Assembly (NCBI GenBank): GCA_012511955.1
Contig: JAAZFC010000020.1
Location: 1 to 64,000, forward strand
Source: Fibrobacter sp.
Lineage (GTDB): Bacteria; Fibrobacterota; Fibrobacteria; Fibrobacterales; Fibrobacteraceae
DNA length: 64,000 bases
Reading direction: 5' to 3'
Shown: one piece after another, positions 1-7,899 of the stretch
How positions within the stretch are numbered: position 1 is the stretch's first letter
Layout: each line of letters opens with the position of its first letter
Made by a program: the position numbers and the translations under genes
Notes under the pieces: model-generated
What the model was told of the DNA's origin: nothing
The model's input: the letters and a program-made list of their open reading frames with translations, nothing else
Databases searched by the model: none

Positions 1-620
1 TAGCTCGAGAGCAAGGTTTTTACAATGCCGATGTTATAGCAGCTGAAGAGGGTTATATAGAAATGGCCTATCAAAACTGTGCAGCTTTCTTTGAAGTTGC
101 TGATGCTTTTGCAAACTCTCCTAGATTGGACAAGAAAGATTTAATCGAAGAGTTTTTATACGACGGCTTAGCTAAAGAAGATGCTGAAATGTTAGCAGAA
201 GATGAAGTTGCTGCCTATGATGAAGAGATTGAATTAAAAGTAAACACTGCTCGTGAAGCAGGAGTACCTAAATGCGCCACAGGAATTAAAGCTTCACAGC
301 ATTATCAAATCGATAACCAGTGGACCCAAAAATTATTTGAGTTAGTTAGAGATGCTGATCCTGAAAACGAAGCGCTCTCAATCAAAATTGTCAAGTTCGA
401 TCCAACAACTCTGTTTAGAGATACTCGCTACTTTAGAACCAAAGCACGTCTAGAGCAGATTGCAGCTTCTGAAGTTATGACAGCTCAAGAGCAGATTAAA
501 ACTTATAATGATATTATTAAAGAAGCCAAAGCTGATAACAAGAAGTTGAAAGCTGAGTTGGCTCAATTACAAAAAAGGTTGCGTGATATAGAAGCAGAAA
601 ATACACCAACAGAACAATAA
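1..620 (+). CDS. C-terminal part of a coiled-coil (possibly TPR) protein, 5' truncated
   Basis: The reading frame is open from base 3 with no stop, so the gene begins before the window; the ATG at 63 is probably internal. About 205 residues are visible. They are acidic and alpha-helical, and the last 60 or so residues form a charged heptad-like coiled coil ending in a Glu-rich tail. The first visible stretch has the small/aromatic alternation seen in tetratricopeptide repeats, but I cannot assign repeats with confidence. It ends 130 bp before an exbB-like gene on the same strand, so it may belong to the same envelope module; such modules often carry a TPR protein. Function not recognised. Confidence 0.6.
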   Translation, partial: AREQGFYNADVIAAEEGYIEMAYQNCAAFFEVADAFANSPRLDKKDLIEEFLYDGLAKEDAEMLAEDEVAAYDEEIELKVNTAREAGVPKCATGIKASQHYQIDNQWTQKLFELVRDADPENEALSIKIVKFDPTTLFRDTRYFRTKARLEQIAASEVMTAQEQIKTYNDIIKEAKADNKKLKAELAQLQKRLRDIEAENTPTEQ

Positions 621-626
621 ATAAAG

Positions 627-658
627 TTACAGCTCTCTATTATAAATGAGAGCTGTAA
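627..658 (+). terminator. Perfect 11-bp hairpin after the truncated first gene
   Basis: TTACAGCTCTC (627-637) pairs perfectly with GAGAGCTGTAA (648-658) around a 10-nt AT-rich loop, 7 bases after the stop codon. The position suits a terminator, but only a weak broken T-run (ATAATTTT) follows. It could instead be an RNA processing or attenuation hairpin between this gene and exbB. Confidence 0.4.
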
Positions 659-753
659 ACATAATTTTACAGCAAATTTTAACTAATATATCGAAATAAA
701 AGATATATCTAAACAAGAATTAAAAAACAAACTAAAACAATTAAGGAGTTATC

Positions 754-1380
754 ATGGAACAAATTATTAGTAGCTTTAGCCCTGATTCAGCAGGATATGG
801 TTTTATGTGGGTTATTCTTTTTGTAGGAATGGCCGCCGGTGGTATTGCTATAGAAAGATTCATTTATATTATTTTAAGAAGTTCAAAAGGGCGTGGTGAG
901 TTCATGAAGAATTTAGCCAGTCTTTTACAAGCAGATAAAACTGATGAAGCTTTAAATTACTCCCAAGCATCAAAATTGCCTTTGGGAAAAGTTATTTATA
1001 GTGTATTGGTTAATAAAGATGAAGGTCGTGCAGCAATGGAAAATGGCTTAGATGAAGCTTATTTGACAGAGGCTCCTCGTATTAACCGTTATTTGAATAT
1101 GATTTCAGTAGTAGCTAACATCGCAACGTTGTTAGGATTGCTTGGAACAATTTATGGTTTGATTTATACTTTTGATGCTGTGGCAAACAAGCCTGCGGCA
1201 GAAAGACCTGCAGCTCTAGCTGATGGTATCGCCGTAGCTATGGGAACTACATTTATGGGATTGGTTGTTGCTATTCCATTGATGTTCATCCAAGGTGTTT
1301 TGGCTATGCAAAGTGAGCGCATCATTCAAGAAATGGAAGAAAAAGGCCTCAAAATTGTTAATATTCTTGTAAAAGAATAA
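754..1380 (+). CDS. MotA/TolQ/ExbB-family proton channel subunit
   Basis: The 208-residue protein has the three-helix layout of the ExbB/TolQ family: a membrane helix near residues 17-38, a cytoplasmic loop, and two helices near 115-135 and 155-182 that carry the conserved Gly/Thr-rich pore motifs (LLGLLGTIYG, then AVAMGTTFMGLVVAIP). The family couples the proton gradient to work in the periplasm through an ExbD/TolR partner, and two such partners follow directly. An AAGGAG Shine-Dalgarno sequence fixes the ATG. Gene order exbB-exbD-exbD-AgmX suggests a dedicated envelope or gliding-type machine rather than classical Tol-Pal or TonB, as no tolB, pal or tonB is nearby. Confidence 0.9.
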   Translation: MEQIISSFSPDSAGYGFMWVILFVGMAAGGIAIERFIYIILRSSKGRGEFMKNLASLLQADKTDEALNYSQASKLPLGKVIYSVLVNKDEGRAAMENGLDEAYLTEAPRINRYLNMISVVANIATLLGLLGTIYGLIYTFDAVANKPAAERPAALADGIAVAMGTTFMGLVVAIPLMFIQGVLAMQSERIIQEMEEKGLKIVNILVKE

Positions 1381-1413
1381 TTATTTGGTATCCATTTAAT
1401 ATAGGAGACCGTA

Positions 1414-2229
1414 ATGGCAAAATCAAGATTTAAAAGTGAAGAGCCACCAGAGCTGGATCTTCTCCCCATTATGAACCTTTTTTCTATTTTGATTCCGTTT
1501 TTGATAACTATTGCTTCTTTCCAAAAGTTAGGGATAGTAGAAGTTAATTTGCCGGAACGAAGTGATATGGTTATGGGGGAAGATAATCCTGAGCCAGATG
1601 AGCAAGCATTAAACTTAACTGTAGCAATAACTGATAGTTATTTACAGATAGTAGCTCGAGGTGGAATGTTACCTAAGATTTTCTACAAAGAAATGTGGAC
1701 TTTCCGCTGCAAATCAGATGGGGATACTATAACTTATGATCCTTATGATTTGGTAGATAGAGGTGGTTCTCAAATACCAAAATGCAGAGATGGTTCAGAA
1801 ACTGACAAGTATGAAATCGATGTTATACATCTTTGGACACTAGAAAGAACTAGTGAAGAGGATGCTGGTACTATTCTAACTTCATTGTATTCTGACACTG
1901 ATAGTGCATATCTAGATGATAATCAAGAGTTTGTACCAAACAAACAAGGAATACAAGTTGGTTCTAGATTATCAACTTTAGCAGAAGGTTCCCGTCGTGA
2001 AATAAAACCTGATGTCTTTAATAAAATGACTGTAAGACCTCGTTCGGCTTATGATGAATTAGCTAAAACTTTAGCACAGATTCATAACAGATTTATCGAC
2101 GCACCCGACGCAGACAATATTATTGTTCTCGCAGATGACCACGCTGCTTTTGATAAAATAATTGGTGTAATGGACCGTGCGCGAGACGCAGGTTTTTACA
2201 AAATTTCTTTAGCAAAGTTGGGAGGTTAA
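1414..2229 (+). CDS. ExbD/TolR-like subunit with an unusually long periplasmic part
   Basis: The N-terminus has the ExbD/TolR signature: a short cytoplasmic stretch, Asp in ELDLLPIMNLF, and one membrane helix near residues 18-36. The family Asp in or next to this helix takes part in proton coupling with the ExbB-type channel. At 271 residues it is about twice the usual 130-145. The extra length is a polar middle insert (about residues 85-190) with two Cys residues that could form a disulfide. The end (NIIVLADDHAAFDKIIGVMDRARDAG) returns to the normal ExbD fold. AGGAG precedes the ATG. Start and stop are tightly packed against the second exbD gene. Confidence 0.85.
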   Translation: MAKSRFKSEEPPELDLLPIMNLFSILIPFLITIASFQKLGIVEVNLPERSDMVMGEDNPEPDEQALNLTVAITDSYLQIVARGGMLPKIFYKEMWTFRCKSDGDTITYDPYDLVDRGGSQIPKCRDGSETDKYEIDVIHLWTLERTSEEDAGTILTSLYSDTDSAYLDDNQEFVPNKQGIQVGSRLSTLAEGSRREIKPDVFNKMTVRPRSAYDELAKTLAQIHNRFIDAPDADNIIVLADDHAAFDKIIGVMDRARDAGFYKISLAKLGG

Positions 2230-2230
2230 T

Positions 2231-2722
2231 ATGTCTAGAAGAGGTAGAGATTTACCAAGTGTTGGAGGTGGCCTAAACATTACATCTATGATGGATATGT
2301 TTACTATTGTTCTCGTGTTTTTATTTAAGCAAGTGGATTCGGAAGGAAACCTTCTTACTTCAGCTGACAACTTAGTGCTTCCCCTTTCAACTTCTTTGAA
2401 AACACCTAAAGAAGTAAACCTATCAGTTGTGGTTGATGCTGAGCATGTTTTGATTGATAATGAAAAAATCGAAGAAACTGAAGTGGTAACCAAGCAAGAC
2501 TCTCTGTTGGTAGGAAAAATGGTACCAGTTCTTGAAGAAAAACGAGAAATCGAAAAGAAAGCGGCTCTTGCTAAAGGAGAGGACGCTGAAGAAGCTGGTA
2601 GCATTATTGTTCAGCTAGATAAAAACATGGCTTATGATGTTATGTATAAAGTTATGGCTACTTGTGGGTGGTCAGGCTATACAAATATTTCATTTGCTGT
2701 TATCATGATAAATGCGGAGTAG
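2231..2722 (+). CDS. ExbD/TolR-family biopolymer transport protein (second copy)
   Basis: A 163-residue ExbD/TolR protein: short basic N-terminus, a membrane helix around residues 16-33 with the conserved Asp in SMMDMFTIVLVFL, then a periplasmic domain. It starts one base after the upstream exbD-like stop, with GGAGG overlapping the end of that gene, so translation is probably coupled. Two different ExbD proteins with one ExbB is typical of AgmX-associated clusters, where the partners may form a mixed complex. A charged insert near residues 90-125 lengthens it slightly over the family norm. It ends with TAG, showing that amber is an ordinary stop codon here. Confidence 0.88.
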   Translation: MSRRGRDLPSVGGGLNITSMMDMFTIVLVFLFKQVDSEGNLLTSADNLVLPLSTSLKTPKEVNLSVVVDAEHVLIDNEKIEETEVVTKQDSLLVGKMVPVLEEKREIEKKAALAKGEDAEEAGSIIVQLDKNMAYDVMYKVMATCGWSGYTNISFAVIMINAE

Positions 2723-2725
2723 AAA

Positions 2726-3676
2726 ATGGCAAAAGACAAAAAAGTAAAAAAAGAAAAAACTGAAGATCGTTTTGTCTCCAACCTAATGGTTGAGTCTGAT
2801 AAAAAGATATTTAGCTTTTCTGGTGTTATGGCCGTAATTGGCCTAGGACTAGCCTTCTTTCTCTCTACTGTTGAGTTGGTTGTTGATGAAGTCTTCTTTG
2901 AACAAGCAGACACTGAAGATCTAACTGCAACAATGAAAATTGAAAATAAGAAAGAAGAAAAGAAAGAGAAAAAGGAAGAGAAAAAAGCTGAAAAACCTAG
3001 AAAAAAAGCAGGTGGTGGTGGAAAACCACGCGGAAAAGGGAACCCAAAGGCTCCTCAAAGTCGTGGTGTTTTAAAGCTATTAACTGCAAGATCTTCCAAA
3101 GCTAACCTTAGTGGTTACGATTTAATGAAAGACCAAAAGTTTGCTAAAGACATTAACAAAGTATTGGAAAATGTAGCTGGTTTGCAAAAATCAGGAAAAA
3201 CAGTGCTTGGTGGTCGTCGTGGCGTTGCTGATGGTGCTTTCAATGAAGGTTATGCTGAGGGTGGTTCTGGTGGAATCGGTGATATGCTCGGAGGCTTGTT
3301 AGGCGGTGGCGGTGGAGCCATTGGTACAAAAGCAAAAGGCAATATTAAAGCTCCTTCAGCCCGTGACATTGATATGGGTTCAGGAGGTGGTTCTAGGTCT
3401 GTTGCTGAAATTATGCGCGTAGTAAGAGCGAGAACCCCTGGCTTAAGACATATTTATAACCAACACCTAAAAAAGAAACCTGGTTTTAGTGGTAAAGTTA
3501 CCTTAACTTTTACTATTGCTCCTGGTGGAAATGTAATTAGTATTAAAATTGCTGATTCAACCACAGGTTTTGGTGAATTTGACCAGGCCATTAGGGCACA
3601 AGTTGGTCGATGGACTTATGGAAAAATTAAATCAGGTAACACAACTGTAACGATTCCATTTACTTTCTCAGAATAA
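2726..3676 (+). CDS. AgmX/PglI C-terminal-domain envelope protein (TonB-like)
   Basis: The 316-residue protein has a cytoplasmic basic N-terminus, one membrane helix (about residues 33-52), a Lys/Glu-rich charged stretch, a long Gly-rich linker (about residues 165-230), and a C-terminal domain of about 95 residues starting at the SVAEIMRVV segment. That domain has the AgmX/PglI pattern: conserved R..P.lr..Y, a central G.v.l.f.I.p.G.V, and a final f.f. AgmX/PglI proteins were described in myxobacterial adventurous gliding and resemble TonB in layout. Placed directly after exbB-exbD-exbD, it is the likely moving arm that transmits proton energy to the outer membrane. A strong terminator follows, closing the operon. 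Confidence 0.85.
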   Translation: MAKDKKVKKEKTEDRFVSNLMVESDKKIFSFSGVMAVIGLGLAFFLSTVELVVDEVFFEQADTEDLTATMKIENKKEEKKEKKEEKKAEKPRKKAGGGGKPRGKGNPKAPQSRGVLKLLTARSSKANLSGYDLMKDQKFAKDINKVLENVAGLQKSGKTVLGGRRGVADGAFNEGYAEGGSGGIGDMLGGLLGGGGGAIGTKAKGNIKAPSARDIDMGSGGGSRSVAEIMRVVRARTPGLRHIYNQHLKKKPGFSGKVTLTFTIAPGGNVISIKIADSTTGFGEFDQAIRAQVGRWTYGKIKSGNTTVTIPFTFSE

Positions 3677-3682
3677 TTATTA

Positions 3683-3714
3683 AAAAAAGTTCCTCTTTAA
3701 TGAGGAACTTTTTT
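3683..3714 (+). terminator. Rho-independent terminator after the exbB/exbD/AgmX operon
   Basis: AAAGTTCCTC and GAGGAACTTT form a strong stem around a TTTAAT loop, preceded by an A-run and followed by a T-run (3709-3714). It starts 6 bases after the AgmX-type gene stop. The A-run on the left arm means it could also work in the other direction, but no minus-strand gene needs it. Confidence 0.85.
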
Positions 3715-3755
3715 ATATTATTTTAAAAATCAAGCTATTAACCTTTGGAGATATC

Positions 3756-3965
3756 ATGATAAATAAAAAGAATCTTATTAAGGGTTTGTTTTTTGTCTTT
3801 ATAAGCATAAGTATTTCTTTTGCTTCATATGCAAGAATTGAATCCATGGGAAAAAATGCTGCGTACATAATGGACGACATAAGCATTTTTGACAACCCAG
3901 CAAACATCAATATTTTCCCTAATTTTCTTATAGGTGAATTTGGTAGTTATTACATAATGATTTAA
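3756..3965 (+). pseudogene. 5' fragment of a frameshifted outer-membrane protein gene
   Basis: This 69-codon fragment starts with a clear signal peptide (basic start, hydrophobic core, cleavage near ASYA-R) and continues into the start of a mature protein of the kind that describes a sample-like barrel (IESMGKNAAYIMDDISIFDNPAN). It stops at a TAA at 3963-3965, but the next frame is open from 3947 to 5089 and carries on the same kind of sequence. A single missing base between about 3947 and 3962 would restore one protein of about 444 residues. Either the gene is broken or the base was lost in sequencing. Gene family not named; these proteins commonly follow AgmX clusters. Confidence 0.65.
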
Positions 3966-5089
3966 CTCCAGGAGTTAATCTCGATCCACAACAACCTTGG
4001 TTTGGTGGAATTTTCTCAATAGCACTGGGTAAAGAAAAGGTTAGGGATCCTCGTTTTACCATTGGTGGTGCTTTAAATAGAATTGATGAAAATTTATATA
4101 GGTTTTTACCTGATTCTGTCTATCAAGAGGATCGCAGTGTAGCTTCAGGCTATAAAAGCATCGTTGTTCCTAAGCCAGTAACAAATTTTGATGGTTTTTT
4201 AGGTTTTACTTTGCCAAATGGTAATTCTATAGGTACCCATATTTATATAGCTCACCAACAAGGTGCTTCCAAAGAAGGGGAAAATTACAATATAGATGCA
4301 GATGCTTTCTCCTCTATAGTTAAGTTAGACGCTGGTATAAATTGGCGATTTTCTCCAGACATAGATGGTGAAATTTCGGCAGGTTTGGCTAGGTTACAAT
4401 TCGGTCCAGAGTCTAGAAGCTTTATTGATTCTGAATTAATGTCAGGAATGATAAATGCTAGGCTTTTTTCTACATGGAGTTTAATTAACGGAGAAATTGT
4501 TCCAATTTTGAACTACAGCTTCATTCAAGCTCCTGGCATTGATGAGCGTAATCTTATAACTGGTATGGGCGTTAATGTAGCTTTAGATAGAGGATTCTTT
4601 TGGTTAGGAGCTGATTATGTTTATACAGTGGAAAGGTCACACGATTGGTCTTATAATAATAAAACTGGTGTAAGAATATTTACCAATAGTGATGTTAAAG
4701 GCAATTGGGATGTGAAAGAACAGTGGGGTGGCCGAGTTTCTTTTGGTATAGAAAGAAATATATGGTGGGACTGGTTTGTTATTCGTGTGGGTGGCATGAA
4801 AGTCTTGACTTATGTGGATTGCCAACATAATGATAAAAATCAAGTTATTAAAAATAAAGGTATGCCCGCAGCAGGTTATTCAACACTTTGTCCCCAAGAT
4901 GGTAACTATTTTTACTCTAATCCCAATGGTGACGGAACTTGGGGAGATCATGTAGGCTTTGGTATAGGAATAAATGTTGAAGAAAAACTCAAAATTGATG
5001 CCACCATAACTGAAGATGTGATTTTCAGAAATCCATTCCAGGGAACTGGAAGGCTGTTATCTAGGGTATCTGCAACTTATTCATTCTAA
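3947..5089 (+). pseudogene. 3' part of the frameshifted outer-membrane beta-barrel protein
   Basis: The frame is open from 3947 (just after a TAG at 3944) with no ATG, GTG or TTG until a TTG at 4211, so most of it cannot be expressed alone as a secreted protein; the signal peptide lies in the other frame upstream. The protein alternates polar and hydrophobic residues with many aromatic girdle residues and ends LLSRVSATYSF, with the C-terminal Phe that BamA-dependent barrels use. This fits an outer-membrane beta-barrel of about 14-16 strands. The coding sequence is otherwise intact, so the lesion is recent or artefactual. Placed after the AgmX operon and its terminator. Confidence 0.65.
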
Positions 5090-5094
5090 ATTTT

Positions 5095-5119
5095 AAGGCT
5101 TCACTTTGAAGCCTTTTTT
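5095..5119 (+). terminator. Rho-independent terminator after the barrel gene
   Basis: GGCTTC-ACTTT-GAAGCC followed by six T residues, beginning 6 bases after the barrel stop codon. It lies immediately before the next start codon (5128), so that lipoprotein gene either depends on read-through or has a promoter within the barrel gene. Confidence 0.75.
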
Positions 5120-5127
5120 AAATTATC

Positions 5128-5472
5128 ATGAGACTTACCTATCTCCTTTTACCTTTACTTGTTTTTTCATGTTCAGAACCTAAATTTTTAATTCATGAAA
5201 AATTAGAGGATATGCTTCAAAATGACTTGAAATTTATGGTTTCTGAGATTATTGCTGGTAGTAGTGATACTAATGTTTTAGAAGAACCATATTATATTGT
5301 AGAAAATTTATTGTTTTTTTATGGCGATACGGCATGGATTTACTCATCTTATGCAGAGGTTGATTTTTATTATTTTAGAGATATACCAATAAAGCAAAAA
5401 AGGAAATATAGATACGATGTCCGTTTTAAAAGTTGGGATAGGTACCATAAAGAGCTTTATTATACAAAATAA
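5128..5472 (+). CDS. Small hypothetical lipoprotein
   Basis: A 114-residue protein with a short lipoprotein signal peptide and lipobox LLVFSC (Cys15). The mature part is rich in Tyr, Phe, Glu and Lys with no family I recognise. It would be anchored to the inner or outer membrane from the periplasmic side. The start codon has no clear ribosome-binding site and lies 8 bases after a terminator T-run, so expression is probably low or depends on read-through. It precedes mreB by 84 bases but there is no evidence that it belongs to the cell-shape operon. Confidence 0.65.
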   Translation: MRLTYLLLPLLVFSCSEPKFLIHEKLEDMLQNDLKFMVSEIIAGSSDTNVLEEPYYIVENLLFFYGDTAWIYSSYAEVDFYYFRDIPIKQKRKYRYDVRFKSWDRYHKELYYTK

Positions 5473-5494
5473 TGCGAAAAAATCTGTTAAGCGG

Positions 5495-5524
5495 TTGCAA
5501 GTATAGCTTAGCAATAACTATATT
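5495..5524 (+). promoter_or_regulatory. Candidate sigma-70-type promoter for the mre operon
   Basis: TTGCAA (5495-5500), an 18-base spacer and TATATT (5519-5524) lie in the 84-base gap before mreB, about 32 bases ahead of its TTG start. This is a consensus resemblance only; in AT-rich DNA such matches are common. Confidence 0.35.
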
Positions 5525-5556
5525 TATAAAAAACAGCTTTAGCAAAGGGGCTCTAC

Positions 5557-6582
5557 TTGTTTCGTTTTATGAATTGTGATATTGGGATTGATTTGGGTAC
5601 CGCTAATACATTAGTACATGTAGCAGGCAAAGGTATTCTAATCAATGAGCCCACAGTAGTGGCAGTTGACCGTAAAAATGACGATCGCGTTGCTTATATA
5701 GGTTCAGAAGCCAAAAAAATGTTGGGGCGGACTCCTGGTGAAATGGTTGCAATAAGGTCCATGAAAGATGGAGTTATAGCAGATTTTAGGTTGGTTGAAG
5801 CCCTTTTACAAAATTTTATTAAAAGAGTACAGAAATATCCTCAATTTTTAGTTAAGCCACGGGTGGTAGTAGGCGTTCCTTCAGGAATTACTGAAGTTGA
5901 AAAAAGAGCTGTAATCGACGCTGTGCGCCAATCTGGTGCTCGCGAGGTGCATCTAGTAGCTGAACCCATGGCAGCAGCTGTGGGGATGGGAATACCTGTG
6001 GAAGACCCCAGTGGTAATATGATAATTGATATTGGTGGTGGAACTTCTGAAATTGCAGTTATAGCCCTTTATGGTATTGTTTGCGATGCTTCGGTTAGGG
6101 TTGGTGGCGATGAAATGGATGATGCCATTATTAATTATTTGCGACGCACTTATAATTTACTTGTGGGTGAATCTACAGCTGAGCAAATTAAATTTCAAAT
6201 AGGATCAGCTTTTCCCTTAGAAGATGAGTTAGAAATGGAAGTTAAGGGTAGAGATTTAACTGCTGGTATCCCTCGCACAATGAAAATATCATCTGTGGAA
6301 ATACGAGAAGCTCTCAATGAGCCTGTAACACAAATAGTTGATTCAGTGAAGCAAGCGTTGGAAATAACACCTCCTGAATTATCTGCTGATATTCTTGACA
6401 AAGGAATCATTATGACAGGTGGAAGTTCACAACTTCGCGGTTTAGATGAAAGGCTTCGCCATGAAACAAATTTACCTGTAAATGTCATAGATGATCCTCT
6501 GATTTGCGTTTGTAAAGGTTCAGCTAAAATTTTAGAAGATATTGATAAATATCGTAAAGTTTTAATGGCATCTTGGAACTAG
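5557..6582 (+). CDS. mreB: Rod shape-determining protein MreB (actin homologue)
   Basis: The 341-residue protein has the MreB fold signatures: phosphate-1 loop IGIDLGTANT, MPV-type adenosine and phosphate-2 region (DIGGGTSEIAV), and the C-terminal GGSSQLRGLDERL loop. MreB polymerises with ATP under the inner membrane and guides side-wall peptidoglycan synthesis through MreC, MreD, RodA and PBP2, all encoded next. I chose the TTG start because AAAGGGG lies 6-7 bases upstream; the ATG at 5569 is spaced too far. The N-terminus (MFRFMNCDIG) offers a short membrane-touching segment. Ends with TAG. Confidence 0.97.
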   Translation: MFRFMNCDIGIDLGTANTLVHVAGKGILINEPTVVAVDRKNDDRVAYIGSEAKKMLGRTPGEMVAIRSMKDGVIADFRLVEALLQNFIKRVQKYPQFLVKPRVVVGVPSGITEVEKRAVIDAVRQSGAREVHLVAEPMAAAVGMGIPVEDPSGNMIIDIGGGTSEIAVIALYGIVCDASVRVGGDEMDDAIINYLRRTYNLLVGESTAEQIKFQIGSAFPLEDELEMEVKGRDLTAGIPRTMKISSVEIREALNEPVTQIVDSVKQALEITPPELSADILDKGIIMTGGSSQLRGLDERLRHETNLPVNVIDDPLICVCKGSAKILEDIDKYRKVLMASWN

Positions 6583-6592
6583 GGGTGATTGT

Positions 6593-7417
6593 GTGAAGTC
6601 GACTCTTCAAGCGGCACTAAAGTTTTTAACCTTTGGTCGAGGAGTTCTTGTTTATTTATTAGTACTAATTTTTTCTTATGGAGTATTTAAAAGCACTTCC
6701 AAAGAAAAAATGATAATTGCTGATTTTGCAGTGAGTTCTTTTTTATATCCAGCCCAATATATTACCCACTCAATTTTAAATTGGGAGCAAATTCACAAAA
6801 AAAATCTGCAGCTAAAACAAGAAAATGCACGATTAAGATTGAGCTACGATATTTTAAAGCAAGAATTAGCCAAAGAAAAACGCATTGATTTATTAAGAAA
6901 GTTTGAAACGGAATTTGCTGATACTGTAGTTATTTCCCAGATTATAGCTAAAAATCCTGGTCGCTTGCACACAAGCGTTCTTGTGGACAAAGGCGTTAAC
7001 AGTGAGGTTGAACCTACTATGCCTGTTTTCACTTCAAAAGGTCTTGTAGGTAAAATATCTAAGGTATATTTACGCCACTCTGTTGTCCAATTATTATATG
7101 ATCCTCAATTTAAAGTTTCTGTTATGGTTTTGCCATCTAGGATAATAGGTGTTATGGAATCCCCTGATGCAACTAAGTTGAAAGTAGATGTGCCTATCTA
7201 TTCAGAAATAAATTTGGGTGACTCATTAATTACATCAGGATTGGGGGGAATATTTCCTAAGGGTGTGGCTATAGGGATAGTAAGCGATATTTATAATAGT
7301 AGCATTGGAGTGCTCAAAACCTTAGAAATAAAGCCTTTTCAAAATCATTATGAAATGGAAGAATTGCTTATTTTAAGAAAATCAGGTGATTGGGTGGTCC
7401 AGGAGTTTGCCTTCTAA
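6593..7417 (+). CDS. mreC: Rod shape-determining protein MreC
   Basis: A 274-residue bitopic inner-membrane protein: short cytoplasmic N-terminus, one membrane helix near residues 18-36, a coiled coil near 62-105 (HKKNLQLKQENARLRL region), then the two beta domains of MreC (VISQIIAKNPGRLHTSVLVDKG and the GLVGKI segment). MreC links MreB to RodA/PBP2 and is thought to switch PBP2 on. GTG start with AGGGGTG just upstream, 10 bases after mreB. Its stop overlaps the mreD start by one base. Confidence 0.94.
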   Translation: MKSTLQAALKFLTFGRGVLVYLLVLIFSYGVFKSTSKEKMIIADFAVSSFLYPAQYITHSILNWEQIHKKNLQLKQENARLRLSYDILKQELAKEKRIDLLRKFETEFADTVVISQIIAKNPGRLHTSVLVDKGVNSEVEPTMPVFTSKGLVGKISKVYLRHSVVQLLYDPQFKVSVMVLPSRIIGVMESPDATKLKVDVPIYSEINLGDSLITSGLGGIFPKGVAIGIVSDIYNSSIGVLKTLEIKPFQNHYEMEELLILRKSGDWVVQEFAF

Positions 7418-7899
7418 TGCGAGTTGTTTGGTTTTTAGTTTATTTTGCTTTTGCCTTTGTGTTGCAAACCATCATAGCCCCCATGATTAGCATAGTGGGT
7501 ATAAGTCCTGATTTTATACTTTTTCTAGTAGTTTTCTTATCATTGCGCTATGGGGCTGTTTGGGGGGTTTTGTGGGGCTTTTTTGCAGGTTTTACTGAAG
7601 ATATATATAGAGATGTTGATTGGCTAGGCGCAGCGGCAATGGTTAAATCTTCTATAGGGTTTATTGTGGGACAATTAGAGGAGAAGTTTTTTAATTTAGG
7701 TCTTTTAACTAGAGTAATTGTTTTAGCTATAGCTTTTATTGCTAATGACATTTTATTTGCCTTGATTATAGGGATGGATAAAGATTTAGTATTAGATATG
7801 TTTATGACAAGAACTTTGCCGTCAGGCTTATACACTATGGTTCTTGGTACCTTAGCCTTTAATTTTTTGTATTCTCATGCCTCAAAACCTAAATCATAG
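7417..7899 (+). CDS. mreD: Rod shape-determining protein MreD
   Basis: A 160-residue, very hydrophobic protein with about five membrane helices and the MreD pattern (SPDFILFLVVFLSLRYG, then FFAGFTEDIYRDV). MreD is a small integral partner of MreC in the elongasome. The ATG at 7417 overlaps the mreC stop (TAATG) with AGGAG 11 bases upstream; a longer in-frame extension from 7390 lies inside mreC and is unlikely. Its end overlaps the PBP2 start by 23 bases, consistent with a tightly coupled operon. Confidence 0.93.
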   Translation: MRVVWFLVYFAFAFVLQTIIAPMISIVGISPDFILFLVVFLSLRYGAVWGVLWGFFAGFTEDIYRDVDWLGAAAMVKSSIGFIVGQLEEKFFNLGLLTRVIVLAIAFIANDILFALIIGMDKDLVLDMFMTRTLPSGLYTMVLGTLAFNFLYSHASKPKS

